Assembly: GCF_002775205.1 (NCBI RefSeq)
Contig: NC_036450.1
Span: 23,028,288-23,092,287, forward strand
Direction: 5' to 3'
From: Xiphophorus maculatus
Lineage: Eukaryota > Chordata > Actinopteri > Cyprinodontiformes > Poeciliidae
DNA length: 64,000 nucleotides
Part shown: one piece after another, positions 1 through 10,052 of the stretch
How positions within the stretch are numbered: position 1 is the first letter of the stretch
Layout: every line of letters starts with the position of its first letter
Position numbers and translations under genes: made by a program
Notes under the pieces: model-generated
Seen by the model: only the letters and a program-made list of their open reading frames with translations
Told to the model about the DNA's origin: nothing
Database searches by the model: none

Positions 1-172
1 AAAATGGTCCCCACAAGGTTTTAAATACATGTTACACACACACACATTTCGATTTCTAACACAAGTAACACAACTGTAAGACATGTACTGTGGCACGCTC
101 TTGGCAGCCTACATGCCACATAAATTACGGCATATGTACTTGTGTGAGGTCGAGGTATCAGAAGGCTCGTAC

Positions 173-1739
173 CTATGAAGCCGGACACATTGCCTGCGTG
201 TTTAGCCATGTTAATCTCCAGCACATAGTTTGCATGGCTGCTGTAACCGAGTAAGTCTGCCACCTTTGCCTTTAGTTGGATTAGCTGTTCAAGAATCGCC
301 GTGTTCACCTGGGGGAAAGTAGAAAGCAAAAAAAACATAAAAACACCTGAATCATGTTGTCAGAAACGACTAATCTAACAAAGAACAATTAAGATTCGAA
401 AGTTTAAAGCTATTCATGGTGTTTGAACAGACATCCTGAATTATCTTTTTAAGGAAGAGAATGGGGTTGTTGGCAAGTGGAATTACTCACCTGTTTACAC
501 CTGCTGTGGAAAGCTGTTTCCATCTTCCTCCGGGTCTCAGGATTGTGGCACCTCTTCATCAGGGGGTGGTAGTGGGGATATTCCAGCGTCACCTTGTACT
601 TCCCCTCTGCTGTCCTCTCCAGACCATTGAGATAGATTTCAGCGAGGCCTCCTTCGCCAGGTGAACAAAGTGAGAATGAATGTCTTGCGCTTCTTCGCAT
701 GAGGCACTGATTAATGCAAGCAGGCTTTTACCCAGTTCATGCTCGGAAAAAACAAGAAATGTACTGTCCTCATTCAGATTCCTGTTGAATTCTATGGAGA
801 GGTCACTGATAAGCTTGGAGGTTTTTTTTACTTCCTAAGGAAAATTCAAGAAAGAAATTTTTTATACCAAAATTTGAGACAATCAATGAAAACATAACTA
901 CAGACTATTTGAAGACAATCTCTCACAGAAAAAACAAAGGAGATAGCATAACATACACCAAACAAGGCAAAGTATAAGAAAACCTTTTGTAGTATATTTA
1001 GATCTGAGACCGAATGTCGAGGAACCCAATTTATGAAGGCAGTGCAGTACAAAGCTCTTAACCTAATCTCCTTATTCTCAGCATCCAGGAGGAAGCACCA
1101 ACTTCCCACTGACTGCACTTCCATAAAAATAACCAATAGCTTGTCCAGAATAATGCACAGAGTTTCATCAATCATACCTTAAATTGTCCTACAATTAGTG
1201 CTGTGGTACAATAAATGTTAGAATAAATGTTCATCATTAGTATCTGTGAGATTACCTGCTGTATCTCTTTAGACAGATGCAGTCCTTTCCTCTGGCCCAG
1301 TGTAACCAGTCTGTCTAAGAATCTCTTTTCTTCAGTTGAAAGATTGTCTTGAAACTTTTTCTGCCAAAACACACATCACGCAAAACATCTTATTGGTGGA
1401 TTTGAGGCCATTCTAAAAGAAAAAGAAAACAAAAAAACAAAAAAAAACGTTCAGTAGCACTAGACATCACTGACTATATGAAACAATTATTTTCCATCCA
1501 AGGATTAATCAGAAGTAAAAAAAGGGGAGGCAGTATCCCAATTGATGATCCATGAGATGTTTTGTTGTATTTTCTAGTAACAACATGTACCTGCAAGGCC
1601 ATCATACGCTTGAACACGTCTTCCCTCATGCTAATCTCCACGTCAAATTCAGATAGTTTCTTGTCTGCCTCTGTGCTCGCCGATTGAACCTCCTTGTTGG
1701 GACAGACATACTGAGGGAAGTCAAGAACGTGGCGGGATG
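173..1739 (-). CDS. nln: Neurolysin-like M3 oligopeptidase, internal exons (partial)
   Basis: Five consecutive exons read leftwards: 1739-1591, 1360-1256, 834-732, 651-491 and 308-173. Each has an AG acceptor and GT donor, and their phases join without a break. The product includes [67 protein letters not shown] and [21 protein letters not shown]. These match residues roughly 100-330 of the neurolysin/thimet oligopeptidase family, zinc peptidases that cut short peptides in cytosol and mitochondria. FLVFS and KVA.LLGYS fit neurolysin better than thimet oligopeptidase (FLPFT), though the paralogue is not excluded. The 834-732 exon has no ATG and is easy to miss. The catalytic HEFGH exon would lie beyond the left edge. 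I could not find the roughly 100-residue N-terminal part anywhere to the right before arsb. Reading frames and splice sites are intact, so this looks like a working gene rather than a pseudogene, with that caveat. Confidence 0.8.
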
Positions 1740-1787
1740 CTAGGAAACACAAAGGAACCACTGAGAACTTCAAGCATTTGCATACCA

Positions 1788-1800
1788 CACTGTAAAAAAA
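1788..1800 (+). repeat. Left terminal inverted repeat of the CACTA element
   Basis: CACTGTAAAAAAA, the mirror of 9041-9053. It is followed by short CTGTAAAA and CAGTAAAA motifs (1791, 1803, 1815) that recur near the right end, a subterminal pattern typical of CACTA transposons. Confidence 0.85.
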
Positions 1801-2119
1801 GTCTGTAAAATAAACAGTAAAAATCTGTGAAATCATGACAGAAAAATTTTGTAAAGAAAAACACAATGATATTTTGTTCATTTAACAGTATGATGTTGTA
1901 TAATGTAGAACCAAAAATTATTGTAAATTTTAAAATAGAAAATTGCAAATAATACTGTATTTTGTTGCGGAAAACACACATTTTGTATGTTTAATGGAAA
2001 AAGTTGTATCCTTCACAACATTTTTACATTTCAGCAGTGAAAAACTAACATTTACATTCTGTGATTATTAAATCCAAATGAATTGGAAGCTAGCTTACCA
2101 TTTTTTTTGCTAGGGAGAA

Positions 2120-2200
2120 GTAAGTTTGGGCTTCCCTGTTTAAGCTGTTGCCCCTGTGACCCAACTCCAGATAAGTAGAAGATGGATGGATGGATGGACA
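2120..2200 (+). repeat. GGAT-tailed retrocopy fragment inside the CACTA element
   Basis: A short stretch reading GGCTTCCCTGTTTAAGCTG, then a GACCCAACTCCAGATAAG core, then ATGGATGGATGG. This is the usual 3' tail of a widespread fish retroposon. A related 57-bp tail with a clear target duplication sits in arsb intron 4 at 33315-33371. The family name is not certain to me. Confidence 0.5.
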
Positions 2201-2609
2201 ATGAAATAAATGAATAAATTAATAGATTTGGAAATTAATGTGGAATTACGTAATTATGATTCCACATTGTTTACTTCCAATTTTGTTTACTAGTTATCTA
2301 TTTATATTCACTTGTGTTTTCCCACTTCTTTAGATAGTCATTTCCTCTTTAATTCATTTACTTATTCTTTGTCAATTTTGATTGGATCATTTCTTCATAT
2401 TTCACGACTAACGTGGAGGAAACACCTGAATCAACAAGGAAGTCATGTACTTGCTTATTGGTACATGTATTTTATTTTTATTTATTTTTTTTGCTAACAC
2501 TGGATTTTTTACCTTCACCGTTGCCATTATAAGCTCAAAGTTCGGCTACTGCAAGAAAGACAGATATCACCGCTTTGTGCTCAACTTCTCCCATTCGCTG
2601 GACAGCGCG

Positions 2610-2764
2610 GTCTGTTCTGCTCTCTGATTGGTCCGCTTACCTGGCGCCTGAAAGCTGTTTTGAACAAGTTCGTTCAACGGTTCTCATCTCAGAAGAAGCT
2701 GAATTGTGCTCAAACCTCGACAAAGAAAAGAACTCTGTTTGGACCTCGTCAGCTTTCAGCAAAT
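2610..2764 (+). promoter_or_regulatory. Candidate promoter and 5' noncoding exon of the CACTA transposase gene
   Basis: An inverted CCAAT box (TGATTGGTCC, about 2624-2633) is followed by a GC-richer stretch. A strong donor (AAAT|GTAAGTT) lies at about 2764, and a possible acceptor (TTGGGTAG) about 20 bases before the ATG at 2940. This suggests a spliced 5' leader for the transposase transcript. There is no transcript evidence. Confidence 0.4.
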
Positions 2765-2939
2765 GTAAGTTAAGCTTTATTTTCTTCAAACGTAAAAGGC
2801 ACGGTAATTTGTGTTTCTGGGGAGATAAACTTTTGTTTTTAATGCGTCATATTGCTTCTCGGAACAATATGCAGTCGAATCATTTTTTGTTACACCTGCA
2901 ACACGTGTAACTTGTTGGGTAGGTTGAAATTGTTTAAAC

Positions 2940-5582
2940 ATGATTACATGCACGTTTTGCTGTAAAACACTAGAATCATTGAGGGGCTATGTGTTGCATT
3001 GCAGAGTGCACAGAAACGAGCCCAGTTGTGTATTCAAATGCCTCAGCACAGAATGTAAGCGGACATTTTGTACATATGCAGCGTTTAAAACTCATTTTTA
3101 CCGAGTTCACAACGTGGCTTCACAACCCGAATCAGCCAAAGCCATTGTTGCTAAATTGAAATGCACCATTTCATTGTGTGGGCACCGAAGCCAAACTGTG
3201 AAAGAAGTTGTTGCTCATTTAAAGGAGCATATAATGGAGGGGCGGCCTGTAGCATGTCCAGTAAAAGCCTGCAAAAAAGTTTTCAACGTCAAATCATCAT
3301 TCACAGCTCATATGTCCCGTAAACATAGAGATTTTTCTGTGGATAACATTGATGTTTTGTACAAGGAAACTACAAATAAGATCGTTAGTCTGTCAGAAAA
3401 CGATGGGCCTTCTGAGAGCTTTAATGATGCTCTGACTAATGAAAGTCACGAATTATCCCCAAATTTCAACAAGGATTATCTCAGAAACTTGTCTCTTTTC
3501 TACCTGAAACTTCAAGGACAGCTGCTTCTTCCAGCTTCCACAATACAGAACATCGTTGAAGAGATGCAAAATGTGCATGAGCTGGGAATGGATTACACTT
3601 TGACTAAAGTAAAGTCACTTTTAAAAGATGACATGTGTCTTGCAGATGATGCTGTTGCTAAAATCTGTGATTGTGTAAGAGATTCAGATTTATTTTCTGT
3701 TTGTCATCATGGGCCACTGAGAACAACATATTCAAGAACTCAGACTTTTAAAAAAATGTTCAAATACACAGAACCAAAGCAAATATCTTTAGGAAGTGAT
3801 GAAAACATGACCCAGAGATTTTCTTACTACATACCCATTAAACAGACACTAAGTGCACTTTTAGAATCAGATTTATGGAAGAATTCAGTGTTGGAACAGT
3901 CCAATGACTCACACCCGGATGTTTTCTGTGACATAAGTGATGGCCAAAACTTCAAGTGCAACCAGTTCTTCATTGAAAATCCTGGGTGCCTGAAGCTTAT
4001 TCTCTACCAAGATGCCTTTGAAATTGTTAACCCCCTTGGTTCAGCAAAGAAGAAACACAAAGTTGTCGCTATTTATCTATCTGTGGCTAACTTACCTGCT
4101 CATGTGCGGTCAAGCACTGATCACATGTCTCTAGTTTCATTGTGTTCCGAGAACGATTTAAAACAGTTTGGAACTGCAAAGGTTTGCTCTGCACTTCTCA
4201 TGGATTTGAGAGATTTAGAGGAACATGGCATTATTGCAGGTGAAGAAACAGTCAAAGGGGCACTGTTCTGTATTGCTGGTGACAATTTAGGATCACACAG
4301 CATTGGTGGGTTTACTGAAAACTTTAGTACTTCTCAGTACTTTTGTAGGTACTGTGAAATCACAAGGAAAGACTTTCTTAATGATCCAAATGCTTGTGGT
4401 CCACAGCGTACCCCTGAAGCTTACAACTTGGCTGTCCATCATCGAGAGATTGGAAGCAATCAAGACATCAAAGGTGTCAAGGTAAACTCTGACTTCAACT
4501 CACTAAAGTCTTTTCATGTTTGCCAACCTGGTCTTCCACCTTGCTTAGGCCATGACTTATTTGAGGGTGTCGTATCCTATGATCTTGCACTATACTTGAA
4601 ATATTTCGTTAAAACAAAGAAATGGTTTACATATTCCCAGTTCAACCGTAGAATCAAGCAATTCAAGTACAAAGGATCAGATGCTCTCACAAAGCCATGC
4701 CCTGTCAACTCTGAGGCAATCAGGCTTTCAGGTCAAGCTGTTCAAAACTGGAACTTGCTGAGATTGTTGCCAGTGATTATTGGTGACAAGATACAAAATC
4801 CACAAGATGATGTTTGGCAGACAACTCTCCAGCTCAAAGACATTGTGGATTTGATTTGTGCACAAAAAATTTCTTTGCCACAGGTTGCCTTTCTCGAAAT
4901 AATAATCCAAGAATATTTGGAATCAAGAAAATCTTTATTTCCTGAAACTTCACTTAAACCAAAACATCATTTCTTGCGGCACTATCCAGCCCTAATTTTG
5001 AAATTTGGACCTTTGATTAGGTTGTGGACAATGCGTTTTGAGAGTAAACATGTCTACTTTAAAAGATGTGCAAGGCATTTAAAAAATTTTAAAAACATAT
5101 GCTTGACACTATCAGAAAGACACCAGATGTTTCAGGCTTACATCTCAGCTGGCCCTAGATGCAATCAGCTGCTGCTGGTCAAGGACAGTTGTGTTTTTTA
5201 CTCAAGCCTCTACAGTGATGAAATAAAACATGCAGTAAAATACCTGGGATTTTCTGAAAAAGACACAAGTATTTCCACAGAGATCCAATATAAGGGAACA
5301 GTGTATAAAAAAGGGCATTTCTTGGTTTCAAAGAATGATGAGTATATGGAGTTTGGAGTGCTGGTTTTAATTCTGATTCAAAATGAAACAGATGTGTATT
5401 GTGTTATGGATGTACAAACAGCTGTCTATCATCCTGATTACCATCTGTATTCAGTGACAAAACAGACTTCAAGCACTTTGTGTATTAACATAAATGACTT
5501 GGTTGACTTTTACCCTTTGACCTCTTATCAGGTAAATGGACAACAAGTTGTTCCTCTGAAACACAGTGTGTTTTCAAAATAA
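2940..5582 (+). CDS. CACTA-type transposase with N-terminal zinc fingers (880 aa)
   Basis: This is a single uninterrupted reading frame of 880 residues. The first 130 residues hold about four C2H2-like zinc fingers (for example C34-C39-H52-H57 and C106-C111-H124-H129), probably for DNA binding. The rest resembles transposases of the EnSpm/CACTA and TNP2 type. Conserved acidic blocks that could form the catalytic centre are YQDAFEIVNPLGS (D358), AGDNLGSH (D448), GHDLFEGV (D539) and MRFESKHVYFKR (E701). Which of these are catalytic is my inference. The C-terminal 150 residues are unassigned. The frame starts at the first ATG after a candidate spliced leader and ends before an AATAAA at 5647. 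Its position between CACTG ends supports a transposase rather than a host zinc-finger gene. No stop or frameshift is seen. Confidence 0.82.
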   Translation: MITCTFCCKTLESLRGYVLHCRVHRNEPSCVFKCLSTECKRTFCTYAAFKTHFYRVHNVASQPESAKAIVAKLKCTISLCGHRSQTVKEVVAHLKEHIMEGRPVACPVKACKKVFNVKSSFTAHMSRKHRDFSVDNIDVLYKETTNKIVSLSENDGPSESFNDALTNESHELSPNFNKDYLRNLSLFYLKLQGQLLLPASTIQNIVEEMQNVHELGMDYTLTKVKSLLKDDMCLADDAVAKICDCVRDSDLFSVCHHGPLRTTYSRTQTFKKMFKYTEPKQISLGSDENMTQRFSYYIPIKQTLSALLESDLWKNSVLEQSNDSHPDVFCDISDGQNFKCNQFFIENPGCLKLILYQDAFEIVNPLGSAKKKHKVVAIYLSVANLPAHVRSSTDHMSLVSLCSENDLKQFGTAKVCSALLMDLRDLEEHGIIAGEETVKGALFCIAGDNLGSHSIGGFTENFSTSQYFCRYCEITRKDFLNDPNACGPQRTPEAYNLAVHHREIGSNQDIKGVKVNSDFNSLKSFHVCQPGLPPCLGHDLFEGVVSYDLALYLKYFVKTKKWFTYSQFNRRIKQFKYKGSDALTKPCPVNSEAIRLSGQAVQNWNLLRLLPVIIGDKIQNPQDDVWQTTLQLKDIVDLICAQKISLPQVAFLEIIIQEYLESRKSLFPETSLKPKHHFLRHYPALILKFGPLIRLWTMRFESKHVYFKRCARHLKNFKNICLTLSERHQMFQAYISAGPRCNQLLLVKDSCVFYSSLYSDEIKHAVKYLGFSEKDTSISTEIQYKGTVYKKGHFLVSKNDEYMEFGVLVLILIQNETDVYCVMDVQTAVYHPDYHLYSVTKQTSSTLCININDLVDFYPLTSYQVNGQQVVPLKHSVFSK

Positions 5583-5646
5583 AAATGTCTTTATATACCA
5601 TGATGGAAAGTCCACTTAAAACAGATATGTTGATGTGTACAAAAAT

Positions 5647-5652
5647 AATAAA
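5647..5652 (+). terminator. Candidate poly(A) signal of the transposase gene
   Basis: AATAAA lies 65 bp after the transposase stop and before the next gene's 5' exon at 5835, so the two genes probably have separate 3' ends. Confidence 0.5.
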
Positions 5653-5836
5653 GAAAAAACAGGGAGAGAAGTTTGACTAAAAATTTAAGGATGTACATGA
5701 CTAAAAAGTGTGAATCAGGCACGATATTTTGTTTGACACTAAGTATGAGTCTCTTTAATTTGTACATAGTTGAATACATGTTATATTACGGTGATCTTGT
5801 TTTTTTACCATTACTTTGTCTGATTTTATTCCAGAA

Positions 5837-7891
5837 ATGGCTGAGCAAACATTTTTACGCAGCGCTATCAGTGAAGTGTTGCCCGATCTTGCAGACGCTT
5901 CAAAAGACATTCTCGAGGAGACTTTACAGTCAATTGGAGTAGAAACGTATGATGACTTCCAGTTCATTGTTGAGGAAGACTTGCTGTCAGCATTAAGACC
6001 AATTCAAGCCAGAAAGGCACTTGCTGCTTGGAAATTCAGATGTAAGTAAAATTGTAGAAAAGCAAAAATCAACCATTAAACACTGATATTCATATTCAGT
6101 TCTGATAACTTATTTGTTTTTTTGTGTTTTTGAAGGCCGGACCCCTGAAACCAGCAGTTCCTCAAGTAATGCATCACCAGATACTCCTCCATCACAGCAG
6201 TCTTTGTCCCTGCTAAGTGTGTCATCAAACTCCTCCAGCAGCAACCAGACATCTGCAGCAGACTGGGTGGACACCTTTGAGATACCATGGGAAAAGTTCT
6301 CAGAAGAACTGATGCAGGCATTAGAGAGAGGTAAACGGCCAAGCCCAAAAATGAGGAAGGAGATGGTCAGGATTGTGGTGTCTGAAATGATGCAAAAAAG
6401 TTCTTACTTGGGTAAAAGGAGTTCTACAGAGGTTGCAAAGAAGATGGTGGCAAAATATCCAAAATCTCTACAAGACGTTATCGATGGAGATGTCATTGGC
6501 CCTGGCTATCATTCACTCGTCAAACAACTTCAATATCGAATTGACAACGTGAAGCGATCTACAATGCCTAAAGTAAGAAAGCGAAAGCGCTGCTCTGAAA
6601 ACTCTGACACAGATGAAATTCCTCAGGAACAGAGAGCTGCAATTCAGGACACCTATGGGTGTATCAACTGGAATGTAAAATTCCTTCCTCTTGGAGAAAC
6701 TGCTGAAAGTCAGCAACAGAAGAAGGACAAGCTCAAGATGATGTCTCTGCAGAAGGAGGCCAATCCTGAGGAGATGAAACAATTACTGAGGACAACTTTC
6801 TACTCACAGCGCAAAGATATTAACCAGGGGAAAAGCATTCAAGATGTCTTGGAAGCCTGGCCTGTTTTATTTCATGACATTGGGATGGCTGTACACTACA
6901 AGGAACTTACTGGACTTGGATTGAAGGAAACCTTCATGAGGAACATGGATATGAAGGGAAAAAGACTGCTGAACTACATGAACACTGTTTGTGTGAACAA
7001 AAACAAAAGGTTTTTCCAGGCTCAGACAAAGTTGAAGATGTTAAGGGGAGAACTGGACGGTTACTCTGAAGATGTTAAAGAGCTGATGCTCCTACTTCTC
7101 TGCTACTTCAATGAAAATGAAGAAGCAATGTTCTTCTGTGTGGAGGACACATGCCTAGCTGAAGAAGTACAGATGGAGAATGTCTCCTTGACTCCCACTA
7201 TCATTGTGTGTGGTGAGTTCATTTTTGTTTTTCCAGTTTCTTTGACTTGTTGTCTTGTCCCCTTTCTTTGCCCTTTTGTCCATCTGGCATTTTGTTTAAT
7301 ATTGTTTTTGTTGTTGTTGTTGTTTTTTCAATTATTTTCTTATGCTTTTACTATACTAATATTTTTTTTGTACTTTTTACTTAATTTGTTATTTTTCATA
7401 TAAGTGTCATTGTTTTGTTGTATCAGGAGTCTAAATTTATTTGTTTTTTCTCCTTAGGTCAATCCTGCTTCCATGCTAAACGATTCATGCTGAGTGTGGA
7501 TCAACAGATTGGAAACAACAACATCTCCTGTTTTATTTCTGCCCTCTGCATGATGTTTGGGAGCTATTATTGTTTTAACATACATTATCCATCGGGGCTG
7601 GCGTCTACACTGGAGTTTCTGCAGAGGTATGAGGTTTTTTTTGTTTTTAATTGTAGGGAGTTAAATTTGACTTTTGACAACTTTTATATCTTGAATAAAA
7701 TGTTTATTTCTTTGTGAAGCACATTTTGATGTAGTTTTCTGTTTGTCCTTTTTATCTTAAGGTGTTTCTTCTCAATCAACCCAGACAAGGGCAGTAAGGT
7801 GGAAGAAACCCGTAAACCCAGACTGCGTGTGAACCCCCGTGTACTCACCTTGATCCAGGAACTTTCGGATCATGAGTGGCGTGATGTTTGA
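5837..7891 (+). CDS. SAM-like domain accessory protein of the CACTA element (526 aa, 4 exons)
   Basis: Exons 5837-6041, 6136-7212, 7458-7626 and 7762-7891 join in phase (205+1077+169+130 nt) into 526 codons plus stop. An acceptor (TTATTCCAG) just before the ATG implies an upstream noncoding exon. Residues 1-68 look like a SAM-type helical bundle (ending QARKALAAW). A serine-rich linker follows, then a conserved region with PWEKFSEELMQALERGKR, KKMVAKYPKSLQDVI, QDTYGCINWNVKFLP, LTGLGLKETF and, near the end, MFGSYYCFNIHYP. I recognise this as the recurrent fish protein usually labelled SAM domain-containing protein 3-like. Its function is unknown. It follows the transposase on the same strand inside the same terminal repeats, so I infer a transposon-encoded partner, comparable in role (not in sequence) to plant TNPA. 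It is open throughout. Confidence 0.75.
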
Positions 7892-7957
7892 GAAAGGACT
7901 AAAGTCAGTGAGTTATCAAGACAGTGTTTAATCTTAACAGAGCTGAATAGATTTGTA

Positions 7958-8672
7958 AATGTATGTTGCATCTCACACCGTGTCTGCTGAAGTTAAAAAA
8001 GTTGAAAAGACATATTTATATTTGTTCAGTGGCTGAATTTTGCTCAATGTCAGAAAGCACAAATGAGAATTTCATTGAAAATATGTTTTCAATTAAAATG
8101 TTTATTTGTTTCTAAAAAAAAATTTTGAATTATCATTATAGATACAGTTTATATTGGGCTTCCTTGTGTTTAAATGTTTGTTGAAATTTGATGTTTATAG
8201 ATATTTGAAAATAGAATTGTTTCTAAAAAAGAAAAACTTTTGAAGCAAACAAACATTATTATTAAAATGTATACTGGAAATAGAAATGTATTGTATGTTA
8301 TAATCTTCAAGCCCCCCCTCCAAAAAAGGGGGTGTAAGTTGGTTCTCATACTGTTTCTGATAAAGTTAAAAAGGTTGGAGAAATTTATATCTATTCAGCA
8401 GGTGCATTTGCTTCATGTGCTTCATGATGTTCAGAAAAGACAAATGAGAAAATAAATATTTCAAAGGCATGTAAGTGTATGTTTATTTTTTTAAGATTAT
8501 CATAGATACAATTTATATTGGGCTTCCTTGTGTTTTAAAGTTTCCTTTAAGTGGGAAATGTTTGTTGGAATTTGATGCTTATAGATATTTAAAAATATAA
8601 TTATTAGTAAAAAGAAAAAAATTTAGAGCAAATTTCTGTTTTTCAGAAAGTATTAATAAAATGTTTGAAACT
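7958..8672 (+). repeat. Diverged tandem duplication in the 3' part of the CACTA element
   Basis: Two copies (about 7958-8280 and 8330-8672) share the order: CTCA-ACTGT/CGTGTCTG, AGTTAAAAA-GTTG, an ATGAGAA block, TATATTGGGCTTCCTTGTGT, and TTATAGATATTT followed by an A-rich end. The period is about 370 bp and the copies differ by many substitutions and small indels, so the duplication is older than the insertion. It is noncoding. Confidence 0.7.
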
Positions 8673-9040
8673 GACATTTTAACAGTTTTAATCTGTTAAA
8701 GGTATTTTATCAGTAGGACTAAATGAAGTTTTTTTGTACAACAAACAAAAACTGGGTAAATCTTACTGGAAAAAAAGTGTAAAATAACAGCATTATTATG
8801 ATAATTCATCAGAAAAAGTTGGTTAAAATTACATGCTAAAACTGTTTTATTACAAAAATAACCCTTTTCAAATCACAGTAAAAATTTGTGCAAAACTATG
8901 GGAAAATCTGTTCATTTCACAATTTAACACTGTTGTAATTACTGTTTGGTCAGTAAAACAGTTTACATGTTCACTGTGTTTTCTACAGAATTATTCTGGC
9001 AACCACAGCTGCCAGTTTTTTTTTGTAAAAACAACAGAAT

Positions 9041-9053
9041 TTTTTTTACAGTG
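9041..9053 (-). repeat. Right terminal inverted repeat of the CACTA element
   Basis: TTTTTTTACAGTG, the reverse complement of the left end. CAGTAAAA-type subterminal motifs lie inside it, for example near 8876 and 8953. Confidence 0.85.
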
Positions 9054-9595
9054 CATATAAAACATAAGCAAGGGAAAATCCACTACACACAACAGAGCAG
9101 TCCAGAAGATCTTTTTGAAACGAACAAAACAGCCTTTTTTTCCCTTTAAGTTTAATTTTAACTACCTTTGAAACTGTCGCCCTAAAGTATGGCGCATGAG
9201 CACCTGCATCAACTGTGATGCCCAAAAGTTCCACTTCCTTTCATGAATATTTCATTTTTTTAAATAATTGTATTTGTATGTGTGTATCTGAAGGCCTGAC
9301 TGTGCCCCTAAACAATAAATTAAAAGTAGCAAGAATATTATCTTGTATCATTTTATGTGTAAACTTACTCAAGAAAACTCAATGTTTAGTTTGTGCTGAA
9401 CAGGCTCTCACTCTCCACTAGAGACCGCTGTAAGCTCATTATGTAGAGCCACAAACCGTGAAAGGCTTCATTAATTTCAACCATACAGCTGTATTCAATG
9501 TATTCAAATGTAAATCCAATGGCTTGAATAGCAGCCATTTGGTATAACAGCTATGCTACTGTTTAAACATCTTTGTAAGGAGAGTGCTTTACTTT
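9054..9595. other. Unique DNA between the CACTA element and the U2 array
   Basis: This is the stretch to the right of the CACTA insertion, presumably nln intron or upstream sequence. I found no convincing exon of neurolysin here. One 47-bp minus-strand segment near 9178-9225 has an acceptor-like and a donor-like edge but no recognisable product. Confidence 0.4.
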
Positions 9596-9802
9596 AAACG
9601 ACTTTCAGCCTTCAGGCATTCTATTGGCTATAAGCATGTCATGTGACCAGAAACAAAGCAAATTGGTTTCTTTTTCACGCAAGCTTTTAGTTTGATTTGG
9701 CTCATTCATCTTTATTTTCCACTCCAAACCAACATCAGTGATTTACAAACAACAATTTCTATTCACGCTACTTGTTTTGTGAGTGATAAAATTTTAAAGT
9801 TT

Positions 9803-9822
9803 CTAAACCGTGAGTCGGAATG
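9803..9822 (+). promoter_or_regulatory. Candidate proximal sequence element (PSE) of U2 copy 1
   Basis: CTAAACCGTGAGTCGGAATG lies 62 to 43 bp before the U2 start, where vertebrate snRNA genes carry the PSE bound by SNAPc. It resembles the human U2 PSE as I recall it (CTCACCGCGACTTGAATG). Copies 2-6 have T instead of C at the eighth position. No distal element could be assigned with confidence. Confidence 0.5.
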
Positions 9823-9864
9823 GGGTGGATCAGATTTATATGGTTTCCTCCCCAGTTATGTGGT

Positions 9865-10052
9865 ATCGCTTCTCGGCCTTTTGGCTAAGATCAAGTGTAG
9901 TATCTGTTCTTATCAGTTTAATATCTGATACGTCCCCTACCCGGGGACCATATATTAAATTGATTTTTGGAACAGGGAGATGGAATAGGGGCTTGCTCCG
10001 TCCACTCCACGCATCGACCTGGTATTGCAGTACCTCCAGGAACGGTGCACCC
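9865..10052 (+). ncRNA. RNU2: U2 spliceosomal snRNA, copy 1
   Basis: A 188-nt match to vertebrate U2 from ATCGCTTCTCGGCCTTTTGG to GTGCACCC with no indels. The branch-point pairing sequence GTAGTA (nt 33-38) and the Sm site ATTTTTGG (about nt 99-106) are present. Differences from human sit mostly in stem IIa (72 and 80 change together and keep the pair) and at 76, 85, 97, 108 and 126. U2 pairs with the intron branch site in the spliceosome. An upstream PSE-like box and a downstream GTTAAATGAAAATAAAC resembling an snRNA 3' box support a genuine Pol II snRNA gene. Confidence 0.96.

Larger units (their letters stand above)
1788..9053 (+). mobile_element. CACTA/EnSpm DNA transposon, apparently complete (7,266 bp)
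   Basis: The left end begins CACTGTAAAAAAA at 1788 and the right end finishes TTTTTTTACAGTG at 9053, an inverted repeat of about 13 bp with the CACTG/CAGTG ends of the CACTA (EnSpm) superfamily. Both flanks carry CA (1786-1787 and 9054-9055), so the empty site would read gcatac-CA-tataaaac; a 2-bp duplication is what animal EnSpm elements usually make. Inside are two genes on the plus strand, a zinc-finger transposase (2940-5582) and a spliced SAM-like gene (5837-7891), both open throughout. The element lies in an intron of the minus-strand nln gene, in the opposite orientation. Intact genes and matching ends suggest a young, possibly autonomous copy. Activity is not shown by sequence alone. 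Confidence 0.88.

Noticed and set aside
173-1739. Thimet oligopeptidase (THOP1) instead of neurolysin
   Set aside because: [18 protein letters not shown] and RRKMETAF are closer to neurolysin. Some residues (MNMAK-like) fit THOP1, so it is kept only as the alternative.
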